Part shown: positions 18,087-26,909 of the stretch, in pieces
How the letters are laid out: every line of letters begins with the position of its first letter
How positions within the stretch are numbered: position 1 is the stretch's first letter
Source: Roseitranquillus sediminis
GTDB taxonomy: Bacteria > Pseudomonadota > Alphaproteobacteria > Rhodobacterales > Rhodobacteraceae
Direction of reading: 5' to 3'
Length of the DNA stretch: 64,000 nucleotides
Assembly: GCF_016918935.1 (NCBI RefSeq)
Contig: NZ_JAFFOB010000015.1
Span: forward strand, 248,001 to 312,000
Notes under the pieces: model-generated
What the model was told of the DNA's origin: nothing
Database searches by the model: none
What the model saw: the letters and a program-made list of their open reading frames with translations, nothing else
Position numbers and translations under genes: made by a program

Positions 18087-18443
18087 TCTGGCGCCGAGCG
18101 GATCGTGTCCGGCGGTCGCGGCATCGGCTCCGCCGACGACTTCGCGATGATCGAGAAGCTGGCCGACAAGCTCGGCGCCGCGGTCGGCGCGTCGCGCGCG
18201 GCGGTCGACTCGGGCTATGCGCCGAACGACTGGCAGGTAGGTCAGACCGGCAAGGTGGTGGCGCCCGAGCTCTACGTCGCGGTTGGCATATCCGGCGCGA
18301 TCCAGCACCTGGCCGGGATGAAGGACTCGAAGGTCATCGTTGCGATCAACAAGGACGAGGAGGCGCCGATCTTCCAGGTCGCCGACTACGGCCTCGTCGG
18401 AGATCTCTTCAAGATCGTGCCTGAGCTCACCGGCAGGCTATGA
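18087..18443 (+). pseudogene. etfA: orphan C-terminal domain of electron transfer flavoprotein alpha subunit
   Basis: About 118 residues from [15 protein letters not shown] to [13 protein letters not shown] match the C-terminal FAD-binding domain of ETF alpha from end to end, including [25 protein letters not shown] and [16 protein letters not shown]. The N-terminal domain (about 190 residues) is absent: upstream in the same frame lies only an antisense-like tail over the MaoC gene. There is a possible GTG start inside VSGG but no ribosome binding site. The residues that remain are intact with no stop, so the loss is recent or the fragment is somehow used. It sits right before an acyl-CoA dehydrogenase, the natural partner of ETF. 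Confidence 0.8.
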
Positions 18444-18506
18444 CGCCCGCTGGCCAGAACCTCTCTGTTCGGGTCGACTTCGCTCGCAGGACGAGAGGGC
18501 GAAGCC

Positions 18507-18536
18507 TTGACGCGATCTTCGCCCGCTTGCTATGCT
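18507..18536 (+). promoter_or_regulatory. candidate sigma70-type promoter for the acyl-CoA dehydrogenase operon
   Basis: TTGACG at 18507-18512 and TATGCT at 18531-18536 are separated by 18 bases. Transcription would start near 18543, about 60 bases before the dehydrogenase gene, and the palindrome at 18553 would then lie just downstream of the start, a place where a bound repressor would block elongation. Confidence 0.5.
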
Positions 18537-18552
18537 AATACACGAATTGGCT

Positions 18553-18567
18553 ATCCGCTAAGTGAAT
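18553..18567. promoter_or_regulatory. candidate IclR-type operator ATCCGC-TAA-GTGAAT
   Basis: A 15-bp imperfect palindrome that differs from the consensus ATTCGC-N3-GCGAAT at two positions and has the same three-base centre, followed by AGA as at 25974. It lies 35 bases before the start codon of the first acyl-CoA dehydrogenase. Confidence 0.5.
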
Positions 18568-18602
18568 AGACAGACTGCGCCAGCTCCGGAGAAAGTGAAC
18601 GA

Positions 18603-19853
18603 ATGGATTTCGGCTATACCCCTGAGCAGGAAGAGCTGCGCAGAGACGTCGTTGCCTTCATCGAAGAGCATGTGACTGACGAGGTGCTGGCGGAGCGCGA
18701 CGCACTGGACGATTTCCAGCCGACGCCCGGCTCACACGGTCGCTATGGGCCGAAAATGATGGAGCTCTTCGCCAGGATAGGCGAGCGCGGCTGGCTCGGC
18801 ATCGCCTATCCCGAGGAGTACGGGGGGCAGGGCGGTGACCGCCTGACGCAATACATCGTCGAAGAAGAATTCATGCGGGCCGGGATCAACATCGGCCTGA
18901 ATGGCAGCGGCGCCCCTGCGATCATGGCGGCCGGCACCGAGGAGCAGAAGAGATACTTCATCCCGCGGCTCATCAGCCGCGAGATCTCTTTCTGCCTCGG
19001 CTTTACCGAGCCGCACGCCGGCGCCGACCTGGCCAGCCTCCGCTGCCGCGCCACGCCTGAAGGCGATGACTTCGTCATCAACGGCCAGAAGATGTACACG
19101 ACGACGGCACATCTCTCGACGCACATCTACCTCATGGCCCGCACCGATCCCGACGCGCCGAAGCGCGAGGGGATCTCGATCTTCCTCATACCGATGGACA
19201 CGGCGGGGATCAGCATCCGGCCGATCTGGACGATCCAGAACGACCCGCGCGCACCGCACGGCACGACGTACGCCGACGCCCGCACGAACGAGACGTTCTT
19301 CGACAACGTGCGGGTGCCTCGGTCGATGCTGCTGGGAGAGGAAAACAAGGGCTGGCGCGTCGGCTCCGCTGGACTGAACCTCGACCGGGTGGGCGCCTTC
19401 CGCTATCTCATGTCGGTTCGCCGCGACGAAGACATCGTCAACCTCCTCAAGCAGCGCCGCCCCGAAATGGCCGGCCTGGCCGACGACGCGGTGGTGCGCG
19501 ACAAGGTCGCCGAGCTCTGGACCGAGGCGCAGGTCTGCCGCCTGATGACGATGCGCAGCATGTCGATCGTCCAGCGCGGCGGCAACTTCACCTACGAAGG
19601 AGCGGCGGAGAAGGTCTGGGCGCCCGAGCACGGCGTCCGCACGACCGAAGCCATCGCGCAGATCCTGGGCCCCTACGCGCAGCTGCTCAAGGGCTCGCCC
19701 GACGCGGTCGAGGACGGTGTCTACGCACACAACGTCCTTGGCGCCTTCCAGTCCGGCATCAACCACGGCGGTGTGCAGATCATGCGTGACCAGATCGCTC
19801 GGCGCGGCCTCGGCCTGCCGTCGGCGCGGCGGGCGAGGTCGGCTCGGGCCTGA
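18603..19853 (+). CDS. acyl-CoA dehydrogenase (first of a pair)
   Basis: A 416-residue FAD enzyme. N-terminal helical domain, then the beta domain with CLGFTEPHAGADLASLRCRA (FAD/substrate contact) and VINGQKMYTTTAHLSTH, then the C-terminal helical domain with YEGAAEKVWAPEHGVRTTEA. Length is standard. It oxidises an acyl-CoA to the 2-enoyl-CoA and passes electrons to ETF; the only ETF piece nearby is the broken etfA fragment just upstream. An adjacent second dehydrogenase with low similarity suggests a heteromeric enzyme, as in bile-acid and steroid degraders, or two steps of one pathway. Confidence 0.9.
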   Translation: MDFGYTPEQEELRRDVVAFIEEHVTDEVLAERDALDDFQPTPGSHGRYGPKMMELFARIGERGWLGIAYPEEYGGQGGDRLTQYIVEEEFMRAGINIGLNGSGAPAIMAAGTEEQKRYFIPRLISREISFCLGFTEPHAGADLASLRCRATPEGDDFVINGQKMYTTTAHLSTHIYLMARTDPDAPKREGISIFLIPMDTAGISIRPIWTIQNDPRAPHGTTYADARTNETFFDNVRVPRSMLLGEENKGWRVGSAGLNLDRVGAFRYLMSVRRDEDIVNLLKQRRPEMAGLADDAVVRDKVAELWTEAQVCRLMTMRSMSIVQRGGNFTYEGAAEKVWAPEHGVRTTEAIAQILGPYAQLLKGSPDAVEDGVYAHNVLGAFQSGINHGGVQIMRDQIARRGLGLPSARRARSARA

Positions 19854-19931
19854 CAGCTGCATGGCTTGAAATTGCGGCGCCGGAGCAGATGGCGCGGAGA
19901 CCCTGATGATCACGTTCCACGGAAGGCTCAC

Positions 19932-21140
19932 ATGGACATACTGATGACGGACGAGCAGGAAATGGTTCGCGACTCCGCGCGCACCTTCCTCGAAGGCGAG
20001 TGCTCGCCCGCCCTTGTGCGCAAGATGGAGGCGGATCCGCTCGGCTACGACAAGGAGATCTGGTCGCAGGCGGCGGAGCTGGGCTGGCAGGGCATATCGC
20101 TACCCGAGCAATACGGTGGCTCGGGTCTGCCGCTCACCTACCTCGGGATCATCCTGCAGGAAGTCGGCCGCGCGCTGGCGCCGATCCCGCTCCTCAGCTC
20201 GGCGGCGGCGGCCCTGACGCTGGCCGAAGCCGGAAGCGAGGGCCAGCGCAAGGTCATCCTGCCGTCTGTCGCAGATGGCAGCCTGATACTGACATGGGCT
20301 GTCTCGGAAGCCGACGTGCGTTGCCGGCCGGGAACGATCGGCATGACGGCCGAGGCGGATGGCAGCGAATTCGTGCTGAACGGCAACAAGACTTTCGTCG
20401 ACAACTTCGCCGCGGCCGACAAGTGCTTGGTGCTATGTCGCACCGCCCGCGCAGGCGACGGCAGGCACGGTCTCTCGCTGTTTCTCGTCGACACCGATGC
20501 TTCGGGCATCTCGGAGACGCCGCTCATCCCGACGGCAAAGGATCGTCAGAGCCGCGTCAGCTTCGATGGCGTGAGGGTGTCCAAGGACAACCTGGTCGGT
20601 CGCCTCAACGAAGGCTGGCCTGTGGCGGAGCGGATGCTGGACCGGGCGACCGCGCTCCTTTGCGCGCAGATGATGGGCGCCGCCCGGAAGGATGCCGAGC
20701 TGGCGATCGAATACGCCAAGATGCGCGAAGCGTTCGGCCAGCCGATCGGCGCGTTCCAATCGATCCAGCACATGTGCGCCGACATGATCATCTGGATCGA
20801 CGGCGGCGATCTGCTGACGTTCGAGGCGTTGTGGAAAATGGACCAAGGCTTGCCCTGCCGCGTCGAGGTCTCGCAGGCAAAGTCGTTCTGCAACGAGAAG
20901 GCGCTGGCCTCGGCGCGCAACGCGCAGATCATCCACGGCGGCATCGGTTTCATGATGGAGCTGGACCTGCACCTCTGGTACCGCCGGATCGCCTCGTGGA
21001 CGATGCGCCTCGGCACCACTTATGAGCATCGTGCGCGCATCGCCGAGGCGCTGCTCGATCATCCGGGCGAAGTCGTTCTGGGCCGGCCGCTGCCGGACTC
21101 GGAGCCGGTCGCTGCCGAGGAACTGCGCAAGACAGCCTGA
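19932..21140 (+). CDS. acyl-CoA dehydrogenase (second of a pair)
   Basis: A 402-residue acyl-CoA dehydrogenase beginning MDILMTDEQEMVRDSARTFL. Motifs include WQGISLPEQYGGSGLP, LTWAVSEADVRCRPG in place of the usual TEP-x-AGSD word, and QPIGAFQSIQHMCADM in the C-terminal domain. Departure from the TEPgaGSD motif suggests a less catalytic or specialised subunit, and supports pairing with the enzyme encoded 78 bases upstream. The gap between the two holds no promoter that I can see. The FadE-like heteromer interpretation is inference. Confidence 0.88.
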   Translation: MDILMTDEQEMVRDSARTFLEGECSPALVRKMEADPLGYDKEIWSQAAELGWQGISLPEQYGGSGLPLTYLGIILQEVGRALAPIPLLSSAAAALTLAEAGSEGQRKVILPSVADGSLILTWAVSEADVRCRPGTIGMTAEADGSEFVLNGNKTFVDNFAAADKCLVLCRTARAGDGRHGLSLFLVDTDASGISETPLIPTAKDRQSRVSFDGVRVSKDNLVGRLNEGWPVAERMLDRATALLCAQMMGAARKDAELAIEYAKMREAFGQPIGAFQSIQHMCADMIIWIDGGDLLTFEALWKMDQGLPCRVEVSQAKSFCNEKALASARNAQIIHGGIGFMMELDLHLWYRRIASWTMRLGTTYEHRARIAEALLDHPGEVVLGRPLPDSEPVAAEELRKTA

Positions 21141-21220
21141 GGGTCCGCGGGGCGCGCCGCCACGAGCGGCGCGATTCGACCAACGACGCTCGCCACGAGC
21201 GCGCCGGGAGGAGAGGAAAC

Positions 21221-22459
21221 ATGACGGGACCGTTGGCAGGCCTGAAGGTTGTCGAGTTCGGTAACGCTATGGCGGGTCCGTACTGCGGCATGACGCTGGC
21301 CGATTATGGTGCCGAGGTTGTCAAGATCGAGCGGCTGGAGGTTGGCGACGACAGCCGCATGTGGACGCCGCACTTCCACGGAGCGGTGGCGGCCTACTTT
21401 GCCTCGGCAAATCGCAACAAGAAGAGCTTTGCCGCGGATTTGAAGTCGCCAAAGGGCGTAGAGGTTGTGCGCAAGCTGATCCTCGGGTCCGACGTCGTGA
21501 TCGACAACTACCGGCTTGGCGCCCTTGCCCGCGCCGGCCTCGACTACGAGACGCTGAGCAGGGAGAACCCCCGTCTGATCTACGCCTCGATCAGCGGTTT
21601 CGGCGCCTCGGGGCCGCTCAAGGACGTGCCCTGCAACGACCTCAGGATGCAGGCCTATTCCGGCGGCATGAGCATCACCGGCTATCCTGATGGGGATCCG
21701 GTCAAGATGGGCATTTCGGTCTGCGACGTGGGGGCGGGGATGCTTGCAACGATCGGCATCCTGATCGCGCTGCAAGTCCGCCAGCAAACCGGGCGCGGCC
21801 AGCGCGTGGACACATCGCTGCTCGAGGGGCAGGTCTCGATGCTCTCCTACCACATCACCCGCTTTTTCGCGAGCGGAGTCGTGCCGAAGGGTGGGGGCAG
21901 CGGCGGGCTCGCCAATCCCACCTACCGTGCCTTTCGCGCGACCGACGGCTGGTTCGTGATCTCGTGCTTCAACGACCGGATGTGGCGCGACCTCTGCGCC
22001 GCGCTCGGCAAGGAGGAATGGATCGCCGACCCGCGCTTCCTGACCTCGACCCTCAGGTCCGAGAACCGGTACGTGCTTATGGAGATGCTGGAGGAGATAA
22101 TCGCGCGGGAGCCGAAGGCGCACTGGATCAACGCGCTCGAGGCGCGCAACGTGCCGTGCTCGCCCATCCACACGATCGCCGAGATGGTCGAGCAGGAGCA
22201 GGTCGAGGCGCGAGACATGATGGTCGACATCGAGCTCGAGGGGCTCGGGCCGATGCGGATGGGCGGTCTGCCCCTGAAGTTCAGCGAGACGCCGGGCGCG
22301 GTGCGCATGCACCCCCCGCGCCTCGGACAGCACACGCGGGAGGTTCTCGAGTCGCTCGAAATCGCCCAGTCGGAGATCGTTGCGCTGGCCGAGGCCGGGG
22401 CAGTCGGCCTCGATCAGGGATGGGCGATCAAGGGCACGCCGGCGGGCAACAAGTCATGA
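21221..22459 (+). CDS. class III (CaiB/BaiF) CoA-transferase
   Basis: A 412-residue family III CoA-transferase. The start MTGPLAGLKVVEFGNAMAGP, then LADYGAEVVKIERLEVGDDS and NRNKKSFAADLKSPKG are typical; the catalytic Asp is expected in VCDVGAGML. These enzymes move CoA from a donor thioester, often succinyl-CoA, to a free acid. It stands between the acyl-CoA dehydrogenases and a FAH enzyme and is the obvious activation step of the pathway. Strong Shine-Dalgarno GGAGAGGA precedes the ATG. Confidence 0.9.
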   Translation: MTGPLAGLKVVEFGNAMAGPYCGMTLADYGAEVVKIERLEVGDDSRMWTPHFHGAVAAYFASANRNKKSFAADLKSPKGVEVVRKLILGSDVVIDNYRLGALARAGLDYETLSRENPRLIYASISGFGASGPLKDVPCNDLRMQAYSGGMSITGYPDGDPVKMGISVCDVGAGMLATIGILIALQVRQQTGRGQRVDTSLLEGQVSMLSYHITRFFASGVVPKGGGSGGLANPTYRAFRATDGWFVISCFNDRMWRDLCAALGKEEWIADPRFLTSTLRSENRYVLMEMLEEIIAREPKAHWINALEARNVPCSPIHTIAEMVEQEQVEARDMMVDIELEGLGPMRMGGLPLKFSETPGAVRMHPPRLGQHTREVLESLEIAQSEIVALAEAGAVGLDQGWAIKGTPAGNKS

Positions 22460-22508
22460 TCTCCTTCCGTCGGACCAGCGGCCACATGGGAGCATCGGAG
22501 GAGACGGA

Positions 22509-23465
22509 ATGAAGCTCGCATATTTCCAGGACAACCGGGTGGGGGCGGTGAAGGGTGACCGCGTGGTAGACCTGACGCCGCTGTTGGAGGATCTGCCTCA
22601 CCGCGATAGGCAGGACCTGATGCCGGCGCTGATCGGCGCCTTCGACCGTTACGTCGATCGGCTGCGGGAGCATGTGGAGGCCGAGGAGGGGGTGCCGCTC
22701 TCGACCGTGAGTCTGCGCGCGCCGCTGCCGCGGGTGCGCCAGATTGATTGCATGGCAACAAACTACTTGGAGAACGGAACGCTCGAGAAGGCCTTTCCCA
22801 TCAACGCGTTCCACAAGTCGCCGAGCGCCGTGATCGGACCGGACGAGGCCATAGTCCTGCAGGACATCCCCGCCACAGTGTTCGAAGCCGAGGCCGAACT
22901 GGCCATCGTCGTCGGGCGGCAGGCGAAGGACGTCAGCGAGGCCGAGGCGATGGATCACGTCTTCGGCTATATGAACTTCATCGACGGCTCGGCGCGCGGT
23001 CTCCCGCCCAGCCGGAACGTGTTCTTCCAGGCCAAGTCGCGCGACACCTTCGCTCCGATGGGACCCTACATCGTGACGGCGGACGAGATCCGCGATCCGC
23101 AGAATCTGCCCGTGAAACTTTGGATCAATGGCGAGCTGCGGCAGGATTTCAGCACCAGCGACATGGCCTACAGCATCGCGCGATGCATCTCGTGGCTGAG
23201 CACGATCCACACGCTGGAGCCGGGCGACGTCGTTGCCACTGGGACCAACCACCGCGGCCTGAGCGCGCTGCATGACGGCGATCTGGTCGAGCTCGAGACA
23301 GAGGGGCTGGGCCGCCTCCGCACGCCGGTGCGGGACGACCTCAAGCGCACCTGGACCCGCGACACGCGCCTGCAGGAGAACGAGAAGCGCGTCGCGCGCG
23401 GCGAGGAGCCGGCACCGACTGGCATTCCGGCGACGCAACTCACCGGCAAGTACGCCCCGGCCTGA
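22509..23465 (+). CDS. fumarylacetoacetate hydrolase family protein
   Basis: A 318-residue FAH-family protein with the large two-part architecture: N-terminal MKLAYFQDNRVGAVKGDRVV, then the catalytic domain with the metal ligands in VFEAEAELAIVVGRQA, FIDGSARGLPPSRNVFFQAK and the final EPGDVVATGTNHRG. The catalytic domain matches hydrolases and decarboxylases of 2,4-diketo or 5-oxopent-3-ene acids. It is distinct in size and type from the FAH protein at 10250. The ATG follows GGAGACGGA. Confidence 0.87.
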   Translation: MKLAYFQDNRVGAVKGDRVVDLTPLLEDLPHRDRQDLMPALIGAFDRYVDRLREHVEAEEGVPLSTVSLRAPLPRVRQIDCMATNYLENGTLEKAFPINAFHKSPSAVIGPDEAIVLQDIPATVFEAEAELAIVVGRQAKDVSEAEAMDHVFGYMNFIDGSARGLPPSRNVFFQAKSRDTFAPMGPYIVTADEIRDPQNLPVKLWINGELRQDFSTSDMAYSIARCISWLSTIHTLEPGDVVATGTNHRGLSALHDGDLVELETEGLGRLRTPVRDDLKRTWTRDTRLQENEKRVARGEEPAPTGIPATQLTGKYAPA

Positions 23466-23504
23466 TCGGCGCGGGAACCAATGCGACGCGGGGAAGGAGA
23501 CGAC

Positions 23505-24626
23505 ATGTCGGAATTCGAGACGAAGGAGATGATCGAGGGGATCAGCCGGTGGGTGCACTGCGAGAGCCCAACGGCCGACCCGGCCGCAGTGAACCGCATG
23601 ATCGACCTCGTCGCGCAGGAATTCGCTGACGTTCCCGTCCACGTCGAGCGGCTGCCGGGCGGCGATGGACTTGGCGATTGCCTGATCGTCAGCGCAGGCC
23701 CCGAAAACGGCGAGCCGCACGGGCTCGTCCTGTCGCACATCGACACGGTGCATCCGATCGGCACGCTTGCCAACGACAACCCGGTGCGGATCGAGGGGGA
23801 CAAGCTCTTCGGCCCAGGCGTCATGGACATGAAGGGCGGCGCCTACATGGGTATGAGCGCTTTCCGATCGCTCGCCCGCGAGGCGAAGCTGGGACGGCGC
23901 GTCGTCTACATGTTCACGCCAGACGAGGAGGTGGGCAGCGTCGGCACGCGCGGCCTGATCGAGGCGCGGGCCGAGGGTGCTGCCTACGTCCTCGTCACGG
24001 AGCCTGCGCGCCCCGGCGGCCGCGTGGTCACGGCGCGGCGCGGCTCCGGTCGATTCGACGTTCATCTGCGCGGAATCCCAGCGCACAGCGGATCGGGGCA
24101 GGATGTGGGGCGCAGCGCCATTCGCGAGGCCGCGCACCAGATCCTCGCGATCGAAGCGCTGAACGACGAGGCGCGGGGGGTGAGCGCGACCGTCGGCCTG
24201 GTCAAGGGAGGGACTGCGGCCAACACCATTCCCGAACACGCCTGGTTCAAGGTCGACTTCCGCATGCGCGAGGCCGAGGACGCCGCGCGGCTGGACGCGT
24301 TCGTCCGCAACCTCGAGCCGCGCTGCCCTGACGTGAAGATCCGCGTCGAAGGCCGGATCACGCGACCACCTTACCGCAAGAGCGAGGCGATCGCCGAACT
24401 GCATGCGCGCATCCAGGAGACGAGTCGCGCCTATGGCCTGCCGCTGGAGGAATTGCCGCTGGCACTCGGCGGCTCCGACGCCAACTTCACGGCGGCTAGG
24501 GGTATTCCGACGATGGACGGCCTCGGCATCGAAGGCTTCGGCGGCCACACGCTCGAGGAGCATGCCCTGATCACGTCGATCTTGCCCCGCACGAATCTGC
24601 TGCGGGATCTGATGGCGCAGCTTTGA
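23505..24626 (+). CDS. M20-family metallopeptidase/amidohydrolase
   Basis: A 373-residue M20 dizinc hydrolase. Metal-binding words are VLSHIDTVHPIG (the His and Asp), GPGVMDMKGGAYMG (the bridging Asp) and PDEEVGSVGTRG (the catalytic Glu pair). The middle dimerisation domain is present and the last metal His falls in GGHTLEEHA. Family members cleave amides and peptides such as carboxypeptidase G2 substrates, acyl-amino acids or carbamoyl compounds. Its place in this operon suggests that the imported compound, or an intermediate, contains an amide bond. Confidence 0.88.
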   Translation: MSEFETKEMIEGISRWVHCESPTADPAAVNRMIDLVAQEFADVPVHVERLPGGDGLGDCLIVSAGPENGEPHGLVLSHIDTVHPIGTLANDNPVRIEGDKLFGPGVMDMKGGAYMGMSAFRSLAREAKLGRRVVYMFTPDEEVGSVGTRGLIEARAEGAAYVLVTEPARPGGRVVTARRGSGRFDVHLRGIPAHSGSGQDVGRSAIREAAHQILAIEALNDEARGVSATVGLVKGGTAANTIPEHAWFKVDFRMREAEDAARLDAFVRNLEPRCPDVKIRVEGRITRPPYRKSEAIAELHARIQETSRAYGLPLEELPLALGGSDANFTAARGIPTMDGLGIEGFGGHTLEEHALITSILPRTNLLRDLMAQL

Positions 24627-24682
24627 ATGATGCGGGGTGAGAGGACCGATCGCTCCGAACCCGAAGCGACGCGCAGGCCCGG

Positions 24683-25945
24683 ATGAGGGAGGGCGAGGCG
24701 GGCGGCGCGGCGCGATTGCCCGGCTTCTTCGCGGTCCTCCGGCTTGCGAACTACGGTGTCTACACGGCCGGCAACTCGGTCTCGCTCATCGGGACGTGGG
24801 TGCAGCGCATTGCCACGGGCTGGCTGACCTGGGAGCTCACCGGCTCCGGCGTATGGCTCGGGATCATGGCCTTCGCCGACCTGTTCCCCACGGTGCTCGT
24901 CGGTCCCGTGGCCGGGGCTATAGCCGACCGAACCGATCGGCTCAGGCTTACCTACGCGAGCCAGTCCGCGGCCTGCGGCCTGGCGGTGCTGCTCTTCGTC
25001 CTTTCCGCGACCGGCCTGATCGAGATCTACAGCCTGCTCGTGCTGACGCTTGCCACGGGCATCGTCATGGCGCTGAACCAGCCGGCGCGGATGGCGCTGA
25101 TCTCATCCCTGGTGCCGCGCTCGCACCTGCCGGCGGCAGTCGCGGTGAACTCCATCGTCTTCAACGTCGCGCGGTTCGTGGGGCCGGCGGTCGCCGGGGT
25201 GCTGATCGTCACTTCCGGGGTCGCGGCGGCCTTCGCGTTCAACGCACTATCTTTTGCGGTCTTCCTCTTCGCGCTGAGCCGCGTGCGGCTGGATCCCGAG
25301 GAGCCGCGGCCGGAGCGCTCCGCGACGCTCGTACGCGAGCTCGTGGCGGGCTACCGCTATGCCGCGACGCACGCCGGACTCGGCGCGGTGTTCGTGCTGC
25401 TGATCATGACCTCGATCGGTGCGCGGCCGGTGGTCGAACTGCTGCCCGGCTTTGCGGACGCCGTGTTCGGCGCTGGCGCGACGGGCCTCGCCATCCTTAC
25501 CTCGTCGATCGGGATCGGATCCATCATCGCCGGGCTGTGGCTCGGCGGACGCCCGAACCCGGAGCGCATGCCTCTCGTCGTGGTCTACAGCGCTGGGCTC
25601 CTCAGTTGCGCAATCCTGCTATTCGTTGCGACGGACCTGCTTTGGGTCGCCATACCGGCCATGATCCTCTCCGGTTTCGCCATGGCCGGCACCGGCATTG
25701 GTTCGCAGACGATGATCCATCTTGCGGTGGAGCCGGCGATGCGCGGTCGCGTGCTCAGCATTCACGGCGTCATCTTTCGCGGCGGGCCCGCCCTCGGCGC
25801 CCTTGCCATGGGGGCGGCGTCGGAATTTCTCGGTCTGCGCATCCCGCTGGCAATCGGTGCAGTTCTGGTGCTGTCGGGCGTGGGCTGGATGTGGTTGCGC
25901 CTCGGTACGGTGACAGCCGCGCTTCTTCCCTACTGGCGGGAGTGA
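24683..25945 (+). CDS. MFS transporter, EntS-like
   Basis: A 420-residue membrane protein with about eleven or twelve helices. LPGFFAVLRLANYGVYTAGN and SLIGTWVQRIATGWLTWELT are typical of the transmembrane-secretion-effector/EntS group of the major facilitator family, as is the loop AGAIADRTDRLRL between helices 2 and 3. It is the last gene of its block; the iclR operator begins 13 bases after the stop. It probably exports a by-product or moves a pathway compound; direction and substrate are not known. Confidence 0.85.
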   Translation: MREGEAGGAARLPGFFAVLRLANYGVYTAGNSVSLIGTWVQRIATGWLTWELTGSGVWLGIMAFADLFPTVLVGPVAGAIADRTDRLRLTYASQSAACGLAVLLFVLSATGLIEIYSLLVLTLATGIVMALNQPARMALISSLVPRSHLPAAVAVNSIVFNVARFVGPAVAGVLIVTSGVAAAFAFNALSFAVFLFALSRVRLDPEEPRPERSATLVRELVAGYRYAATHAGLGAVFVLLIMTSIGARPVVELLPGFADAVFGAGATGLAILTSSIGIGSIIAGLWLGGRPNPERMPLVVVYSAGLLSCAILLFVATDLLWVAIPAMILSGFAMAGTGIGSQTMIHLAVEPAMRGRVLSIHGVIFRGGPALGALAMGAASEFLGLRIPLAIGAVLVLSGVGWMWLRLGTVTAALLPYWRE

Positions 25946-25958
25946 GCAAGAGTTATCT

Positions 25959-25973
25959 ACTTGCACAGCGGAT
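25959..25973. promoter_or_regulatory. candidate IclR-type operator ACTTGC-ACA-GCGGAT
   Basis: A 15-bp site matching the consensus ATTCGC-N3-GCGAAT at nine of twelve fixed positions, followed by AGAG. It stands 26 bases before the TTG start of the IclR gene, consistent with autoregulation. This is the weakest of the four copies. Confidence 0.42.
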
Positions 25974-25999
25974 AGAGTAAAGCCAGACTCGCCAGCGAT

Positions 26000-26869
26000 T
26001 TGCAGCAAGACGGAGTCACGCGATTGGAGCGGCGCCGAGAGGAGACAGAAGACGAAGCGGGAGATTCCGGTGGCGAGGCTTCGCGCCGGAGGGCGGCCGC
26101 GTCACCTAAGAAGGACCGGCAGTTCGTCACGGCACTGGCGCGCGGCCTGGCAGTCCTGCGTGCGTTCTCGAACGAGCGGCGGGAGCTCGGATCGTCGCAG
26201 ATCGCCCGCCTCACGAACTTGCCGCAGCCAACCGTCTGGCGGCTCTGCAAGACGCTGCTCGACGAGGGCTACCTGTTGCCGACGCAGAGCGGCGAGAAGT
26301 TTCAGCTGAGCCCGGCGGTCCTGTCGCTCGGCTTCAGCGCACTGGCGACGATCCCGATCGCCGAAATCGCGAAGCCCAGCATGCAGATCGTCGCCGACCG
26401 TTTCCTGGCGGGCTGCTCGCTCGGGATCCGCGACGGCAACAGCATGCTCCTGGTGCAGCGCTGCCAGGGAGAGAACGCGACGCTGATCCTGAACCTGCAT
26501 GTAGGCTCGCGGCTGCCACTGGCCGAAAGCGCGATGGGAACTGCCTACATCGCCGCCCTCGATGAGGCCGAGCAGAGTGAGCTGCTCGACCATATCCGCA
26601 GCTCGGACGAGCTGCGATGGCCGGTCCGCAAGGAATTCATCGACACGACGCTCAGGGAGTACCGGAAGTACGGATACATCGCGAACGAGGCTGGCTTCCA
26701 TTCGCAGCTGAACACGGTCGCGACGGCGTTCCGCTCGAGCGACGGGCGGGTCTATTCGCTGACCTGCGGCACACCCTCCAACAAGCTCGACATCGACACC
26801 ATGCGCAACGAGGTCGCCCCGGCGCTGCTGCAATGCGCCAAGGCCCTGAGCGGTGGCGCGGCGGTTTGA
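26000..26869 (+). CDS. IclR-family transcriptional regulator
   Basis: A 289-residue IclR regulator. After a charged tail of about 45 residues, the helix-turn-helix is seen in ALARGLAVLRAFSNERRELG and QIARLTNLPQPTVWRLCKTL, followed by GYL. The C-terminal effector domain has the usual ADRFLAGCSLGIRDGNSMLL and EAGFHSQLNTVATAF. The start is uncertain: TTG at 26000 is the first possibility and another TTG lies at 26022. It is the only regulator inside the catabolic block and is the best candidate to bind the four palindromes. Confidence 0.88.
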   Translation: MQQDGVTRLERRREETEDEAGDSGGEASRRRAAASPKKDRQFVTALARGLAVLRAFSNERRELGSSQIARLTNLPQPTVWRLCKTLLDEGYLLPTQSGEKFQLSPAVLSLGFSALATIPIAEIAKPSMQIVADRFLAGCSLGIRDGNSMLLVQRCQGENATLILNLHVGSRLPLAESAMGTAYIAALDEAEQSELLDHIRSSDELRWPVRKEFIDTTLREYRKYGYIANEAGFHSQLNTVATAFRSSDGRVYSLTCGTPSNKLDIDTMRNEVAPALLQCAKALSGGAAV

Positions 26870-26909
26870 CCCGGCGCTTATACCGACCGACAACAGGAAG
26901 GAATTGCCC

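Noticed and set aside
22428-24563. 711-codon minus-strand open frame
   Set aside because: It covers two clear + strand enzymes (FAH and M20). High GC removes stops from the opposite frame; the translation has no recognisable domain.
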